From Zygaena filipendulae (Eukaryota; Arthropoda; Insecta; Lepidoptera; Zygaenidae), in the NCBI GenBank assembly GCA_907165275.2, contig OU015669.1, forward strand, positions 2,192,501 through 2,256,500: a stretch of DNA of 64,000 bases. The letters run 5' to 3'. Under the pieces are notes generated by a model that saw only the letters and a program-made list of their open reading frames with translations, was not told where the DNA came from and did not search any database. The first letter of the stretch is position 1; each line of letters starts with the position of its first letter. This document shows, in pieces, positions 1 through 9,872 of the stretch. Position numbers and translations under genes: made by a program.

Positions 1-3000
1 AGAACATACCATGCGAATTTTGAAAGAATGTGCCCATTATGCAACACAAATCATATTTTAGTTGAATGCAAAGTATTTCAAAACATGACACCAGGTGCGA
101 AAATGAGGTCACTAAATCAAAACAACATATGCAAAAACTGCATGTATTCGCACAATGGAAAAGAATGTCGGTCAATTAAAAGATGCAAGATATGCAACGA
201 CGCACATCACACTACATTGCATGACCTACAAGGCGATATCGAGGCGATGACGTCGTCGAGTCAACAACCTTGGGTGAATAAATCGACACCTAACAACAAA
301 CCAATGACCTCAAATCGAAAAGTAAATCACGCGGTCGCCAACCATAATGAAGTGTTACTCGCTACGGTACAACTAAAGGTTAGAGCAATTGATGGCTCGT
401 ATATGCTATTAAGATGCTTATTAGATCAGGGATCGCAAATCAATCTAATAACGGAAGCGGCCGCTCAACGGCTGGGGTTGCAAAGACGGAACCAAAACGC
501 AACCGTGTGCGGAATTGGGATATCAGCTAACCATAGCAAGGGGGCAGTACAACTCAACTGCGAATCAATCTACGGAGACTATCAGTTCTCAACAGACGCC
601 TTGGTGATGACTAAGGTACTAAACAGCCTGCCAAATTATTCATTCGAAAAACAGAATTGGGCACACATACAAAACATTCAACTAGCGGATCCCGACTACA
701 ATGTTTCAAGACCGGTCGATATACTTCTAGACGCAGCAGTGTATGCAAACATAGCAATGAGCGGTATACTAAGGGGCCCCACGCACGCACCCATGGCGCA
801 ACAAACGAAAGTGGGGTGGGTTCTCTTGGGTAACGTAACCACATTCAACTGTCACGCACTCATGAACAACCTAGATGATATCTCGCAACTTTGGGAGATG
901 GAGGAAATAACAGAACCGGTCAACAACATAACATCAGAACAAGAATATTGCGAAACACTATACGTTAACACGACTAAAAGACTAAAAGATGGTCGGTACG
1001 AAGTTAGAATCCCGATGAAACCAAACTTTCAGCAAAGCATCGGGTTCTCCAAGCCGCAGGCAGTAGCGCAATTCAAACAGTTAGAAAAGCGCCTAGCTAG
1101 TAACCAAGACTTCGCTGAAAGCTACAAACAATTCATTAAGGAGTACCTCATTCTCGGGCACATGAAACGATGCACAGTAAAGCGAGAGCCCAGCTGCTTC
1201 CTACCGCATCATGGCGTCATTCGGCCTGAATCAACTACTACCAAATTACGGGTAGTGTTCAATGCGTCGGCAAAAACAACGTCAGGCCAAAGTTTAAATC
1301 AACTAATGGAATGCGGCCCTAATCTACAACAAGACATTCAAGCTATGATTCTGCGATGGAGAGCTTTTCAATATGTATATACAGCGGATATAGAAAAATT
1401 CTATAGACAAATAGTCATACAGGAAGAGGATCAGCAGTTGCAAAAAATTGTGTGGCGAGACACAATCACAGACGAATTAAAAGAATATCAGCTGTGCACG
1501 GTTACCTACGGCACCAAGGCAGCACCATTTTTAGCAATGCGCACCATCAAACAACTGATCCTGGACGATGGCAATCAATATCCGTTAGCTGCAGAGATAT
1601 TAAACAAACAACTATACGTGGATGATCTGCTAGGAGGTCATAATGACTTAACAACGGCGCGAGAGGCACAAACACAGCTGATTCAAATGCTAAGGGGCGG
1701 TGGTTTCAACTTGCGCAAATGGGCAAGCAACAACTCTACGCTTCTCCAACACCTGCCTGAGGAACTAATCAACAAGAACATGCTAGACTTCAAGCAGGCA
1801 GAGTCAAACAAAACACTTGGGATTACCTGGAACCCCCGCACAGATCACTTTACATTCAATCAGGCAACGATACTCGATAAGCGCAAAAACATTACAAAGA
1901 GAATATTACTATCCGAACTATCAAAACTATATGACCCACTCGGTTGGCTAGCACCAATAACAGTGAAGGCCAAGCTCATTTTTCAAGAAGCTTGGAATTC
2001 AACAACCAACTGGGACGACCCACTTCCCAAAGGTGTACAACAGGAATGGGATAAATTTCAACAAGAATTTACCCACATACAATCCATAACAATACCACGC
2101 TGGATGGGCAACACCGAACAAGCAATAGAATTACATGGCTTCAGCGATGCCTCCGAGAAAGCCTACGGCTGCGTAATTTACTGTAAATCGATGAACGATG
2201 AAGGTCAGCCGGTCGTCAAACTGGTAGCAGGAAAAACAAAACTAGCGCCTTTGAGAAAACCCACATCGTTACCACGCCTGGAACTATGTGGAGCGTTATT
2301 GCTATCTCGACTAATGAAAAAGATTGTGGAATCATTCAATATTCAAAGGGTCACCACCCACGGATGGACAGACTCAATGGTGGTACTGGGGTGGCTTCAA
2401 GGGGAACCCACTCGATGGAAAACGTTCATAGCAAACAGAGTAGCACAAATAACAGCCGTCATGCCCGCAACCTGCTGGAGGCACGTCAAGTCCGAAGACA
2501 ATGCAGCGGATTGTGCCAGCAGGGGTCTCAACCCATCACAACTAGCCCCACACACTCTGTGGTGGGAAGGACCCTCATGGTTAAAGAACAGCAACAAATC
2601 CGACAAACAAACATTCACCACCAATGAAGAAGTAAAAAAGCAAACGAAATCATGTGCAACAACAACAGCGTCGCCAGTCATAGAGACGCTTCTACAACAA
2701 CATAGCTCTATAACAAGAGCAACTCGAATTCTCGGCTGGATCCTTCGATTTATCGAAAACACCCGCAGCAAAAATAACGCCACTCTACAGTTGCATCTAA
2801 CGAAAACAGAAAGAGATCGCGCAGAGAACGCAATCATAAGAACAGTTCAACAAAACAGTATGGCAGATGACATGTCACGATTACAACAAAAAAAATGCGT
2901 AAAATCTTCAAGTAAGATTTCAAACTTAAATCCATTTATCGACAAACAAGGCATAATACGAGTGGGCGGGAGATTACACAATTCAAATCTGACCCAACCA

Positions 3001-4251
3001 CAAAAACACCCAATCATTCTGCCAAGCAAGAGTAAACTAACGGAGTTACTAATCGATCAAGCCCACACAACCACCCTTCATGGAGGCGCCCGAGTAACCT
3101 TAAATTATCTTCGTAACAAATACTGGCCACTCAGCGGGATGCAAACGGTGAAGAGTCACATACGAAGGTGCATCAGATGTCACCGCTACAAAATACAACA
3201 CAACAACCAACTGATGGCAGACCTTCCCACTCCGCGAATAACGCCATCCCGTCCATTCACTCACACAGGCGTTGAGTTCACGGGACAAGTGGAAGTCAAA
3301 GCTAACAAAGGCAGAGGAATCAAGACTTGCAAAGCATATATCGCAATTTTTATCTGCCTATGCACGAAAGCCACACATCTAGAATTAGTTTCAGATTTAA
3401 GCACCACGGCCTTTCTTGCCGCTTTCCAACGATTCAGCAGTCGCAGAGGGACGCCACTACACATGTATAGTGATAACGGCACCAACTTCGTGGGAGCCGC
3501 TAGGCGGTTTATAAAGGAACGCAAGGAAGCACACGATCATTACATCAACCATCTCGACAGCAGCAGCAAGGATGAGGCACCGTATCTCACTATAATCACC
3601 CAACTGCGTCATACACTACAGGAACTAAAACACTACAATGGCGTGTTACGATCAGAACATGGACACCGACAAAAAAGAGGATTAATAAACGGAATCGGAT
3701 ACATTGCGAACTCGCTATTCGGCGTTTTGGACGAACGGTTCGCCGAAAAATACAGCAAGGACATACAACGAATTCAAGCCAATGAAGAACACGTTCTAAC
3801 TCTCTACAAGCGACACACGTCGATCATTGAAGGCGAATACAATCTGCTCAAAAGAAATGAAAGGATAATGAACACACAGATGGCGATCTTCAGCCAACAA
3901 CTCAAACAAACGGAAACGGAGATAAGATCGGAAAACGAACATGCCATCTACCTCATTACTACTGCACTCGCCGCAAACATGTTCATAGCAAATTTACGGC
4001 ATGTACAGCAAACACTTTTAGATCTTGCCACTGACGTCCGCAACGGCCACGTCGACACGAACTTGATCAAACCAGATGAATTCGAACGACAGCTAAACAT
4101 AATATCCGGTCAGATTCCCAAAGGATACTCATTACCGTGCAAAAACAGCCGTGAATGCACTCGAAAAAATGTACAAGCTTTCACGAGTAAACGTACGACT
4201 AACAGACGAATTCTTCATATTCGAAGTCAAAATACCACTAATTACGAGTGA
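1..4251 (+). CDS. BEL/Pao Gag-Pol polyprotein fused in frame to an Env-like N-terminal half
   Basis: The frame is open from base 1, so the ATG at 28 need not be the start. Counting residues from 28: cysteine-histidine knuckles at 2-70; aspartic protease around 115-250 with a D-Q-G-S active-site loop near residue 131; reverse transcriptase with TADIEKFY near 451 and the YVDD catalytic box near 530; RNase H from about 703 (GFSDAS) with later TDS and AADCASRG blocks; integrase H-H-C-C zinc module near 1012-1060; integrase core from about 1081 with SDNGTNF near 1147. The first core aspartate, usually in a G-V-D motif, reads G-V-E here. About 15 residues after SDNGTNF the integrase ends and an Env-like segment begins: a furin-type RQKR site near residue 1214 followed by a hydrophobic fusion-peptide-like stretch, then helical sequence. 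The integrase glutamate, its C-terminus and the surface half of Env are missing, so an internal deletion joined the two genes. The protein ends about 35 residues after env shifts frame. Confidence 0.85.
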   Translation, partial: RTYHANFERMCPLCNTNHILVECKVFQNMTPGAKMRSLNQNNICKNCMYSHNGKECRSIKRCKICNDAHHTTLHDLQGDIEAMTSSSQQPWVNKSTPNNKPMTSNRKVNHAVANHNEVLLATVQLKVRAIDGSYMLLRCLLDQGSQINLITEAAAQRLGLQRRNQNATVCGIGISANHSKGAVQLNCESIYGDYQFSTDALVMTKVLNSLPNYSFEKQNWAHIQNIQLADPDYNVSRPVDILLDAAVYANIAMSGILRGPTHAPMAQQTKVGWVLLGNVTTFNCHALMNNLDDISQLWEMEEITEPVNNITSEQEYCETLYVNTTKRLKDGRYEVRIPMKPNFQQSIGFSKPQAVAQFKQLEKRLASNQDFAESYKQFIKEYLILGHMKRCTVKREPSCFLPHHGVIRPESTTTKLRVVFNASAKTTSGQSLNQLMECGPNLQQDIQAMILRWRAFQYVYTADIEKFYRQIVIQEEDQQLQKIVWRDTITDELKEYQLCTVTYGTKAAPFLAMRTIKQLILDDGNQYPLAAEILNKQLYVDDLLGGHNDLTTAREAQTQLIQMLRGGGFNLRKWASNNSTLLQHLPEELINKNMLDFKQAESNKTLGITWNPRTDHFTFNQATILDKRKNITKRILLSELSKLYDPLGWLAPITVKAKLIFQEAWNSTTNWDDPLPKGVQQEWDKFQQEFTHIQSITIPRWMGNTEQAIELHGFSDASEKAYGCVIYCKSMNDEGQPVVKLVAGKTKLAPLRKPTSLPRLELCGALLLSRLMKKIVESFNIQRVTTHGWTDSMVVLGWLQGEPTRWKTFIANRVAQITAVMPATCWRHVKSEDNAADCASRGLNPSQLAPHTLWWEGPSWLKNSNKSDKQTFTTNEEVKKQTKSCATTTASPVIETLLQQHSSITRATRILGWILRFIENTRSKNNATLQLHLTKTERDRAENAIIRTVQQNSMADDMSRLQQKKCVKSSSKISNLNPFIDKQGIIRVGGRLHNSNLTQPQKHPIILPSKSKLTELLIDQAHTTTLHGGARVTLNYLRNKYWPLSGMQTVKSHIRRCIRCHRYKIQHNNQLMADLPTPRITPSRPFTHTGVEFTGQVEVKANKGRGIKTCKAYIAIFICLCTKATHLELVSDLSTTAFLAAFQRFSSRRGTPLHMYSDNGTNFVGAARRFIKERKEAHDHYINHLDSSSKDEAPYLTIITQLRHTLQELKHYNGVLRSEHGHRQKRGLINGIGYIANSLFGVLDERFAEKYSKDIQRIQANEEHVLTLYKRHTSIIEGEYNLLKRNERIMNTQMAIFSQQLKQTETEIRSENEHAIYLITTALAANMFIANLRHVQQTLLDLATDVRNGHVDTNLIKPDEFERQLNIISGQIPKGYSLPCKNSRECTRKNVQAFTSKRTTNRRILHIRSQNTTNYE

Positions 4252-5203
4252 ACAATACGAACTCACGCATGCAATACCGCTGCACAACATCAAGGGGCAA
4301 CAAATGGTAACCATCGTGTCAACCGCTAAATATTGGGCAGTCAACCTTCAAAGAGATCTCCTAATATTACTAGAACAAAAAGATATCGAAGCATGCACTC
4401 AGACAAGTAAACATGCAGTATTATGCAACCTAAACCTACCGATCTACGACATCAAAACATCGCACACGCTATGCGAAGCACAAATTATAAACAACAAGGC
4501 AACGGCGTCAAGTTGCAAAACAGAGGTGGCAAATTGCAAGGAAGAATGGATCGCGTTACAAGGTCAGTCCTCTTGGGTGTTTACGTGCTGCGAGGAATGC
4601 CACACACGCATTTTTTGTCCAAACAACGTAATTTCACAAACACTACGCAATATAGGGGTCATAAACCTCTCAGAAGGATGCACTCTCCGAGGAGACCATC
4701 AGGTGATCCAATCGCACAGCAACTTCCACAGCGAAATCACCATGAATGAAGATGAGTGGTATATACCAGACGCAGGCATCAATCACTTCATCAACATTTC
4801 GTCCAACATCACCTTCCATCCAGAAACGCATGAAGACCAACTAAGGGACCTAAGGGACCGGATAGAGGAGGTGAAGGATCAACAGGAGACGCTCAACCTG
4901 CGCACAAACAATTCCGACGTGCACCATCATCTAACGTATAGCTTGCTGGGAATCGCAGTGATAGCAGTCATAGTATGGGGAGGCCACCGAATAAGATACA
5001 GAAACCGAAGACAGCCCGAAGTTCAACTAGAAGCGGAATCCAGGCAAACATCCCCAATAACAACAACAGGAACCAACAACACTGGGTTCATCACCACGCG
5101 AGAGCAATCCGAAGAGAACCCTAGACAACCTGCAAGACAAGAAGATGGGACATCCTCAAACCACGCCGTGAGCAGAGGAACGTCACCTGATAGATTAAGA
5201 TAA
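4151..5203 (+). pseudogene. Distal part of the BEL env-like gene, in a different frame from the upstream part
   Basis: This frame overlaps the end of the upstream polyprotein and continues the same envelope-like protein, so a small insertion or deletion near 4150 has split the gene. The part seen here has many cysteines, a coiled segment with repeated RDLRDRIEE-like residues, one strong transmembrane stretch (SLLGIAVIAVIVWGG) and a basic cytoplasmic tail ending at 5203. This arrangement matches class I fusion proteins of insect errantiviruses and some BEL elements. With its N-terminal half deleted and the frame broken, this copy cannot make a whole envelope protein. Confidence 0.75.
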
Positions 5204-5301
5204 TCATAAGTTTCACGTTAGTTAAGTCAATCACAATGTCTTCCCGAACCCCTGTTCTTTTCTTAAATTTGGCAGCATGTACGAGCTAGCTCGACACTAT
5301 T

Positions 5302-5375
5302 TTTGGCCCAGATTAAACTTAGCTGATCGCGCTACTAATTTGGCCCAGATTAAACTTAGCTGATCGCGCTACTCG
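5302..5375 (+). repeat. Two-copy 37-bp tandem repeat inside the LTR
   Basis: A unit beginning TTTGGCCCAGATTAAAC and ending GATCGCGCTACT occurs at 5302 and again at 5339, a period of 37 bp. It lies just upstream of the TATA box, where LTR enhancers usually lie, so it may be a duplicated enhancer. Confidence 0.8.
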
Positions 5376-5400
5376 TGCATGCCCCCGCCACCAACAAAAA

Positions 5401-5432
5401 TGTGTATAAAAGGCCACAACTCAGAAATAAAA
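5401..5432 (+). promoter_or_regulatory. LTR TATA-like box and polyadenylation signal
   Basis: TGTATAAAAGG at about 5403 is a close TATA match, and GAAATAAAAGG about 20 bases further holds AATAAA. The order TATA then AATAAA within an LTR is typical of the U3-R boundary. Confidence 0.5.
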
Positions 5433-5688
5433 GGCGTGTTCCACGGTGACAACAACAAGAAGTACTCGTTTACTTTCGGCCACCCTTCCCGTGGGCATCA
5501 ACCAGTGACCACAGCCACAAGTCACTGAATCTATGCAGGAGCAAACAGCCCCTACAAAAATATTTAATTGTATGTAACTCAATTCATATATTACCTATTT
5601 TTAAATATAATATTAGTCATTTTTATAATATTAGTAAGATTTGAAAATATATTCAAAATATTTGTATAAATATTGTTTCAGGTAAATT

Positions 5689-6521
5689 CACAATCATCTG
5701 AGTCGGGGATGGACAGTTCCGTTGACAGTGAAGGTACTCGTAAAAGGCGCTAAAAGAGGTTTTTTTTTTTTTTTTTTTTTTTATGTCATAGGGGGCAAAC
5801 GGGCAAGTGGTACACCTGATGGTAAGTGATTACCGCCGCCCATGGACATCTGCAACACCAGAAGGCTTGCAGGTGCGTTGCCGACCTGGAAATGGGGATG
5901 GGAACTGGCTTTCAAGTGGGGCTGCCGGAACACACCGTCAGGCGCTTGGCGACAGATTTGCAACTTGAAGGTGGTAGCTAGCCAGCCGGGCACTAGAGAG
6001 CGCCCTACCACCATGCTATGGTTTCCTCACGATGTTTTCCTTCACCGACAGCTCAAGCTCATTGTTAGGGTTTGAACCTACGCCTTGCGGCGTTTGATCC
6101 GAACGCACCAACCACTGAGCTATCATCGCTGTGAGGTGATGATGCCGCAGTAGAAAAAACGTTGGAGATGGTTGATTCTTTGATTCGCAATCGAAAAGAA
6201 GTTGATGAGTATACATTGTTTGGAGAGCAAATAGCAATTAAATTGAGGTCACTAAAAACTGATTACGCGCGGATTACCGTACAGCATCATATAAATAACC
6301 TAATTTACGAAGCTCAAGTTGGTAAATATGACTATCCAGAAACTCAAAATCGAGGCTACTACACCACGCTGTATTCTACAAATGCACAATCTTCAAATCA
6401 ATCCAGCCTTCCATCTGATTCTCAATACTCAAGAGGTTCAAATAACTTTTCGCCTGATAATACAATACTCCAGTCATTGGATAATTTGGGAGATCTCTCA
6501 TCTGAATTGCAAGAAGATTAA
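5689..6521 (+). pseudogene. MADF/BESS-type DNA-binding protein, C-terminal exon, split by a SINE
   Basis: An intron-like T-rich tract ending in TTTCAG at 5681 is followed by a short serine/acid-rich open stretch to a stop at about 5752. After the SINE the frame resumes at about 6139 and runs to 6521. The second part has the block FGEQIAIKLRSL...QHHINNLIYEAQVG, which resembles the C-terminal helices of insect MADF/BESS proteins, then a serine/asparagine-rich tail. PIF/Harbinger transposons often carry such a protein beside the transposase, and a Harbinger transposase fragment lies convergently at 7425-7835. A host MADF gene is the alternative. The SINE and the upstream stop make it non-functional. 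Confidence 0.5.
5760..6130 (-). mobile_element. tRNA-derived SINE (family A), reverse orientation
   Basis: On the minus strand the element starts AGCGATGATAGCTCAGTGG, with a pol III A box (TAGCTCAGTGGTTGG) and a B box (GGTTCAAACCC) about 45 bases later, then a tRNA-unrelated body, and ends in a run of about 23 A residues (the T run at 5760-5782). A second copy lies at 41075-41438 in the same orientation with about 90 percent identity by eye. It interrupts the MADF/BESS-like frame. Confidence 0.85.
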
Positions 6522-6928
6522 ACAATGTTTTTATATGGTCACTGATTCTCCGAAAGTTTTTAATAAACCTGAAATACTACTATGTATATTTTTTATTTTA
6601 TATGTTGTATATTTTTTTTGTGAATTTACAGGAATTCTAAACTTCAATCAAATCAAATCAAATATATCATTGCCCCAAAACAGATACTAAAACTAAGACA
6701 AATACAAAGTGAAGACAGAGCAAAAGACGGCCTTATTGCTAGAGGCAATCTTTTCAAGGCAACCTTAAGGTGATAGAGAGCTGTAGAAAGAAATTAGAAG
6801 CGGGTGCTGGGTGCACAACGTAATACATAACTATATACTATAAGGATAATATAACACTGATACATAGATTTCTTAGATATGATACAACTTAATTATACAC
6901 ATACATATTATACCATAGGTACATATAC
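6522..6928. other. Gene-free AT-rich stretch
   Basis: No coding frame or RNA gene can be supported. A segment near 6715-6800 (GCCTTATTGCTAGAGGCAATC) looks like a fragment of a dispersed repeat. If the Harbinger element was once whole, its missing transposase exons should have lain here. Confidence 0.4.
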
Positions 6929-7309
6929 CGATTCTGAAAATTCTTTCACTCATAGGAAGCTAAAGTGATCCTGAGTGATATTAGATACTTTTTATATCGG
7001 AATTCCCGCGGGAACTCCGGAGTTTGTGAGGTTGTAGGGGGTAATCTCTGGAACTACTGAGCCGATTCTGAAAATTCTTTCACTCTCAGGAAGCTACAGT
7101 GATCCTGAGTGACATAGAGCACTTTTTATACCGGAATCTCTGCGGGAACTCCCGGAGTTTGTGAGGTTGTAGGGGTTATTCTCGGGATCTACAGAACTAA
7201 TTTTGAAAATTCTTTTACTTATGATTCTGAGTGACATAGGGTACCTTTTATCACGAACTCCCGCGGGAACTCCGAAATTACCGCGGATGAAACCGCGCGG
7301 GTCAGCTAG
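6929..7309 (+). mobile_element. Non-autonomous Helitron-like element with internal tandem units
   Basis: The right end has the palindrome CCGCGG-ATGAAA-CCGCGC followed by CAGCTAG|T, matching the Helitron rule of a short hairpin some ten bases before CTRR with insertion next to T. The body contains about three tandem copies of a roughly 130-bp unit (CCGATTCTGAAAATTC ... CCCGCGGGAACTCCGGAG), beginning near 6929, 7061 and 7199. The left end is not clear. Confidence 0.6.
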
Positions 7310-7424
7310 TTACATTTATAAACATTGCTAATTGTGGTAAGGTCTATTTGGTTTTAGTTTAATAAATGAATGAATAAATTAATATTATTATATAACTTAC
7401 AATTATAAGTTCAAGAATACTTAC

Positions 7425-7835
7425 TTGTATGTACTCTCTCAGAGAACATATAAGCGCGTTGCATACATCTGGAACTATACGAGAAATACTTTGTTATGAA
7501 ACTTTAAACGTTAGAACAAGACTCTGATATGAATCACCACTGGCTAGAAATCGAAGCGTTATAAGTAAACGATTTTTAGGTGGAATTGATTGTATGTAAT
7601 TGGTATCCAATTTTGCAATTGAAGGAGCCACTATATTCAATAAATTTTCAACATCACTAGCACTCATTCGAAAAGCATCCAAAAAACCGCTATTTAAAAT
7701 GTAATTTGGATAAGATAAGCGATCTTTGGCTTTAAAAAACGGTCGCATCCAAAGTCTTCTGCGTTTGCGTCTTCGTAATACTAGCACGAGCAACAGCGCA
7801 CTGGCCACCAACAAAGCGTCCTCTTCTGAATCCAT
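7425..7835 (-). pseudogene. PIF/Harbinger transposase, N-terminal exon with a stop codon
   Basis: Reading from the ATG at 7835 the protein starts MDSEEDALLVASALLLVLV, followed by an arginine-rich block and WMRPFF, then SDVENLLNIVAPSIAK and a helix-turn-helix-like LLITLRFLASGDSYQSL, a layout I recognise from Harbinger transposase N-termini. The frame hits TAA at 7494-7496 in a position where the family has a polar residue; beyond it the typical SISRIVPDVCNAL block continues in frame to a good splice donor (CAA|GTAAGT at 7424/7425). The DDE exons are not found downstream, so the gene is dead by a nonsense change and by loss of the catalytic part. The upstream extension to 8015 is low-complexity and unlikely to be coding. 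Confidence 0.7.
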
Positions 7836-8447
7836 TTCGAAAGAAACTGAGATGGAATACAGTGTGAGTCTGGATAAAGTGTACAAATCAAAATGAGGGA
7901 TACTATGTTCAATTTTATCGACGAAAAAAATAATAAAAAAATTAAAAAAATTTTTTTGAATTTTTGACGATTTTTTTAAAATTTTGGTTCGCGTTAGGGT
8001 TCCCCTCGTAAACAAAACACTATAACTTTTAAAATAAACGGTAGATTGTCAAGATAAAAACTGAATTATGATCAGAGCTTATGGGGCGTCTTAATAAAAT
8101 CAAAAATTTTAATCAAAATTATTTACAATTCAAAATAATGGCGTTTATTTAACAAACAAAAGTATTTTTTTGCACAGTTTTTTCAGTAATTTTAAAATTG
8201 CTTAATAAAATGTGGTATTAACATACATTTTTTAAGGCTTACAATTATTCTACATCATACTAGCTTTCAAATGGTAAAAATTTTACGTTTATAACTTAAT
8301 CACAACATTTTTTATGAAGTGTCAAAGAAGGCCTTCAAAGTATGGTATTTAATGAACAAAGGCGCGGTGAATGTTTAGGGTACATTTTATTGCATTTCAG
8401 GTAAAAAAGTTTTGTAACTGCACGTGGGCTTAAGTTTAGGGGTACGG
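7836..8447. other. Gene-free A/T-rich sequence
   Basis: Homopolymer-rich sequence without supported features, probably the outer part of the broken Harbinger element and then ordinary intergenic DNA. Confidence 0.4.
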
Positions 8448-8455
8448 GAAGAGAC

Positions 8456-8665
8456 CAGTGTTGCCGTTTTAGCTACTTTGTAGCTAGATCTAGCGGATTT
8501 TGAACGTATTTAGCTACTTGAATTGATCATGGTTTCATACATTTTAGCTACTTATTATTACTTAATGCTCCATACATTTAGCTTCATTTCAGCACAAAAT
8601 TACATAAACTGGCAACTTTTACGACAGATTTAGCTACTTTAATACCAACTGAGACGGCAACACTG
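8456..8665. mobile_element. hAT-type MITE, 210 bp, with perfect 8-bp target duplications
   Basis: The ends are CAGTGTTGCCG and its exact inverse CGGCAACACTG. Flanking copies of GAAGAGAC at 8448-8455 and 8666-8673 are identical, the 8-bp duplication expected for hAT transposons. CAGTGTTGCC is a common hAT terminus in insects. The inside has further inverted pieces containing TTTAGCTACTT and no coding capacity. Confidence 0.9.
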
Positions 8666-8774
8666 GAAGAGACAAACAAAGACAGTCGCTCCGAATTACT
8701 CGCCGCTGCTACACGTTTCGTCATTACTCTCGTTAACCAACTTCTCTAGTTCATTCTCTAGTGTTTTGGAGATA

Positions 8775-9872
8775 ATGCCGCGTTTAACTGAATTCCCGCC
8801 GGCACACATCGCTGATATTGAGTTTTATTATGGAATGGCACGAGGTAGAGCCAGAGCCGCTCACACTGCTTACGTAGCTGCGTTTCCTAACAGGCGACCG
8901 GTGCCATCTGCTCGGAACTTCCAAGAAGTCCACCGAAGATTATGTATTGTTGGACTTGGATCAAATGCCAGAGACCGCCGCGAGTCTGAAGTGATTATTG
9001 ATGTGTCTGTCGAACAAGCAGTACTGAGGGATTTGTTTGCTGATCCAACCATTAGCACCAGACGTCTAGCTTTGAGACATGGAATATCGCAAAAATCAGC
9101 GTGGCGTATTTTAAAAAAAGAAGGTCTGCATCCTTATCATTATCAGAGGGTGCAGCACTTACATGAAGAGGTAGACTGCCGTCCAAGATGCGTTATGTCA
9201 ACATGGATTCTGTCAAAAACTAGACAAAACCCAAACTTTCCAAAAAAAATTTTATGGATGGACGAGTCAACATTTACAAGGGATGGTATAACCAACTGCA
9301 GAAATTTGCATAAGTGGTGCCCTAAAGGTGAAAACCCAAAGTTGAAAAGATCTTCAACGTTCCAAGTGAGATATTCAGTAAATGTTTGGGCTGGTCTCAT
9401 TGACGACATTTTGCTTGGACCAATAATACTGCCGGGAACATTAACTGGTGAAAGGTTTTTAACGCTTTTACGCGAAGAACTACCTGAATTGCTGGCAGAT
9501 GTCCCACTGGCTTTGCGCCGAAGAATGTACCTACAAATGGATGGATGTCCTGCTCATTATGCAAGTAATGTAAGATCATTTTTAAATGAAATTTATCCGA
9601 ACCATTGGATTGGCCGGCAAGGACCTGTGGGGTGGCCTGCGCGTTCACCTGATATGACGCCCCTCGACTACTTTTTATGGGGTACAATGAAACAACGCGT
9701 CTACAATTCCCCAATCAACAGTGAAGCCGATTTACAAGATCGCATAATTAATTGTGCACATGATTTAAAAAATGATCGCGAGATGATAAGAAGAGCGACA
9801 CAACAAATCGTTCTTCGCGCTACTATGTGTCTGCAAACAAGAGGTGGACATTTTGAGCATTTAATGCAATAA
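8775..9872 (+). CDS. Intact Tc1/mariner-superfamily transposase, DD41D type
   Basis: The ATG at 8775 gives a 365-residue protein, the usual length for IS630-Tc1-mariner transposases. The N-terminal third is a helix-turn-helix region (TRRLALRHGISQKSAWRILKK). The catalytic domain shows D in ILWMDESTF, D in YLQMDGCPAHY (codon at 9540-9542) and D in TPLDYFLWG (codon at 9666-9668). The last two are separated by 41 residues, giving DD41D rather than DD34D (mariner) or DD34E (Tc1). Proteins of this shape are often labelled DUF4817 or Tc3-like in insects, and DD41D groups with the rosa-type lineage as far as I recall. No stops or frameshifts are seen. Clear terminal inverted repeats were not found by eye, so whether the element can still move is open. 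A degenerate relative is at 21545-22075. Confidence 0.85.
   Translation: MPRLTEFPPAHIADIEFYYGMARGRARAAHTAYVAAFPNRRPVPSARNFQEVHRRLCIVGLGSNARDRRESEVIIDVSVEQAVLRDLFADPTISTRRLALRHGISQKSAWRILKKEGLHPYHYQRVQHLHEEVDCRPRCVMSTWILSKTRQNPNFPKKILWMDESTFTRDGITNCRNLHKWCPKGENPKLKRSSTFQVRYSVNVWAGLIDDILLGPIILPGTLTGERFLTLLREELPELLADVPLALRRRMYLQMDGCPAHYASNVRSFLNEIYPNHWIGRQGPVGWPARSPDMTPLDYFLWGTMKQRVYNSPINSEADLQDRIINCAHDLKNDREMIRRATQQIVLRATMCLQTRGGHFEHLMQ

Larger units (their letters stand above)
1..5556 (+). mobile_element. BEL/Pao LTR retrotransposon, 5' end outside the window
   Basis: The stretch holds Gag zinc knuckles, an aspartic protease, reverse transcriptase, RNase H, a partial integrase, an envelope-like sequence and a 3' LTR, in the order usual for BEL/Pao elements with an env gene. 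The 5' LTR and most of gag lie left of the window. The copy is defective: the integrase is cut short and joined to env, and the env reading frame shifts near position 4150. Right of the LTR the sequence becomes AT-rich and leads into the relic of another gene, so the element probably landed in or next to that relic. Confidence 0.88.
5278..5556 (+). repeat. 3' LTR of the BEL/Pao element
   Basis: The block starts TGTACGAGC just after an AAATTTGGCAGCA stretch and ends CCCCTACA, giving TG...CA ends and 279 bp, within the normal range for BEL LTRs. It holds a TATA-like box and an AATAAA signal. The exact left edge is uncertain because the 5' LTR is not in the window; an alternative start is TGTCTTCC at 5237. 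Confidence 0.55.
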
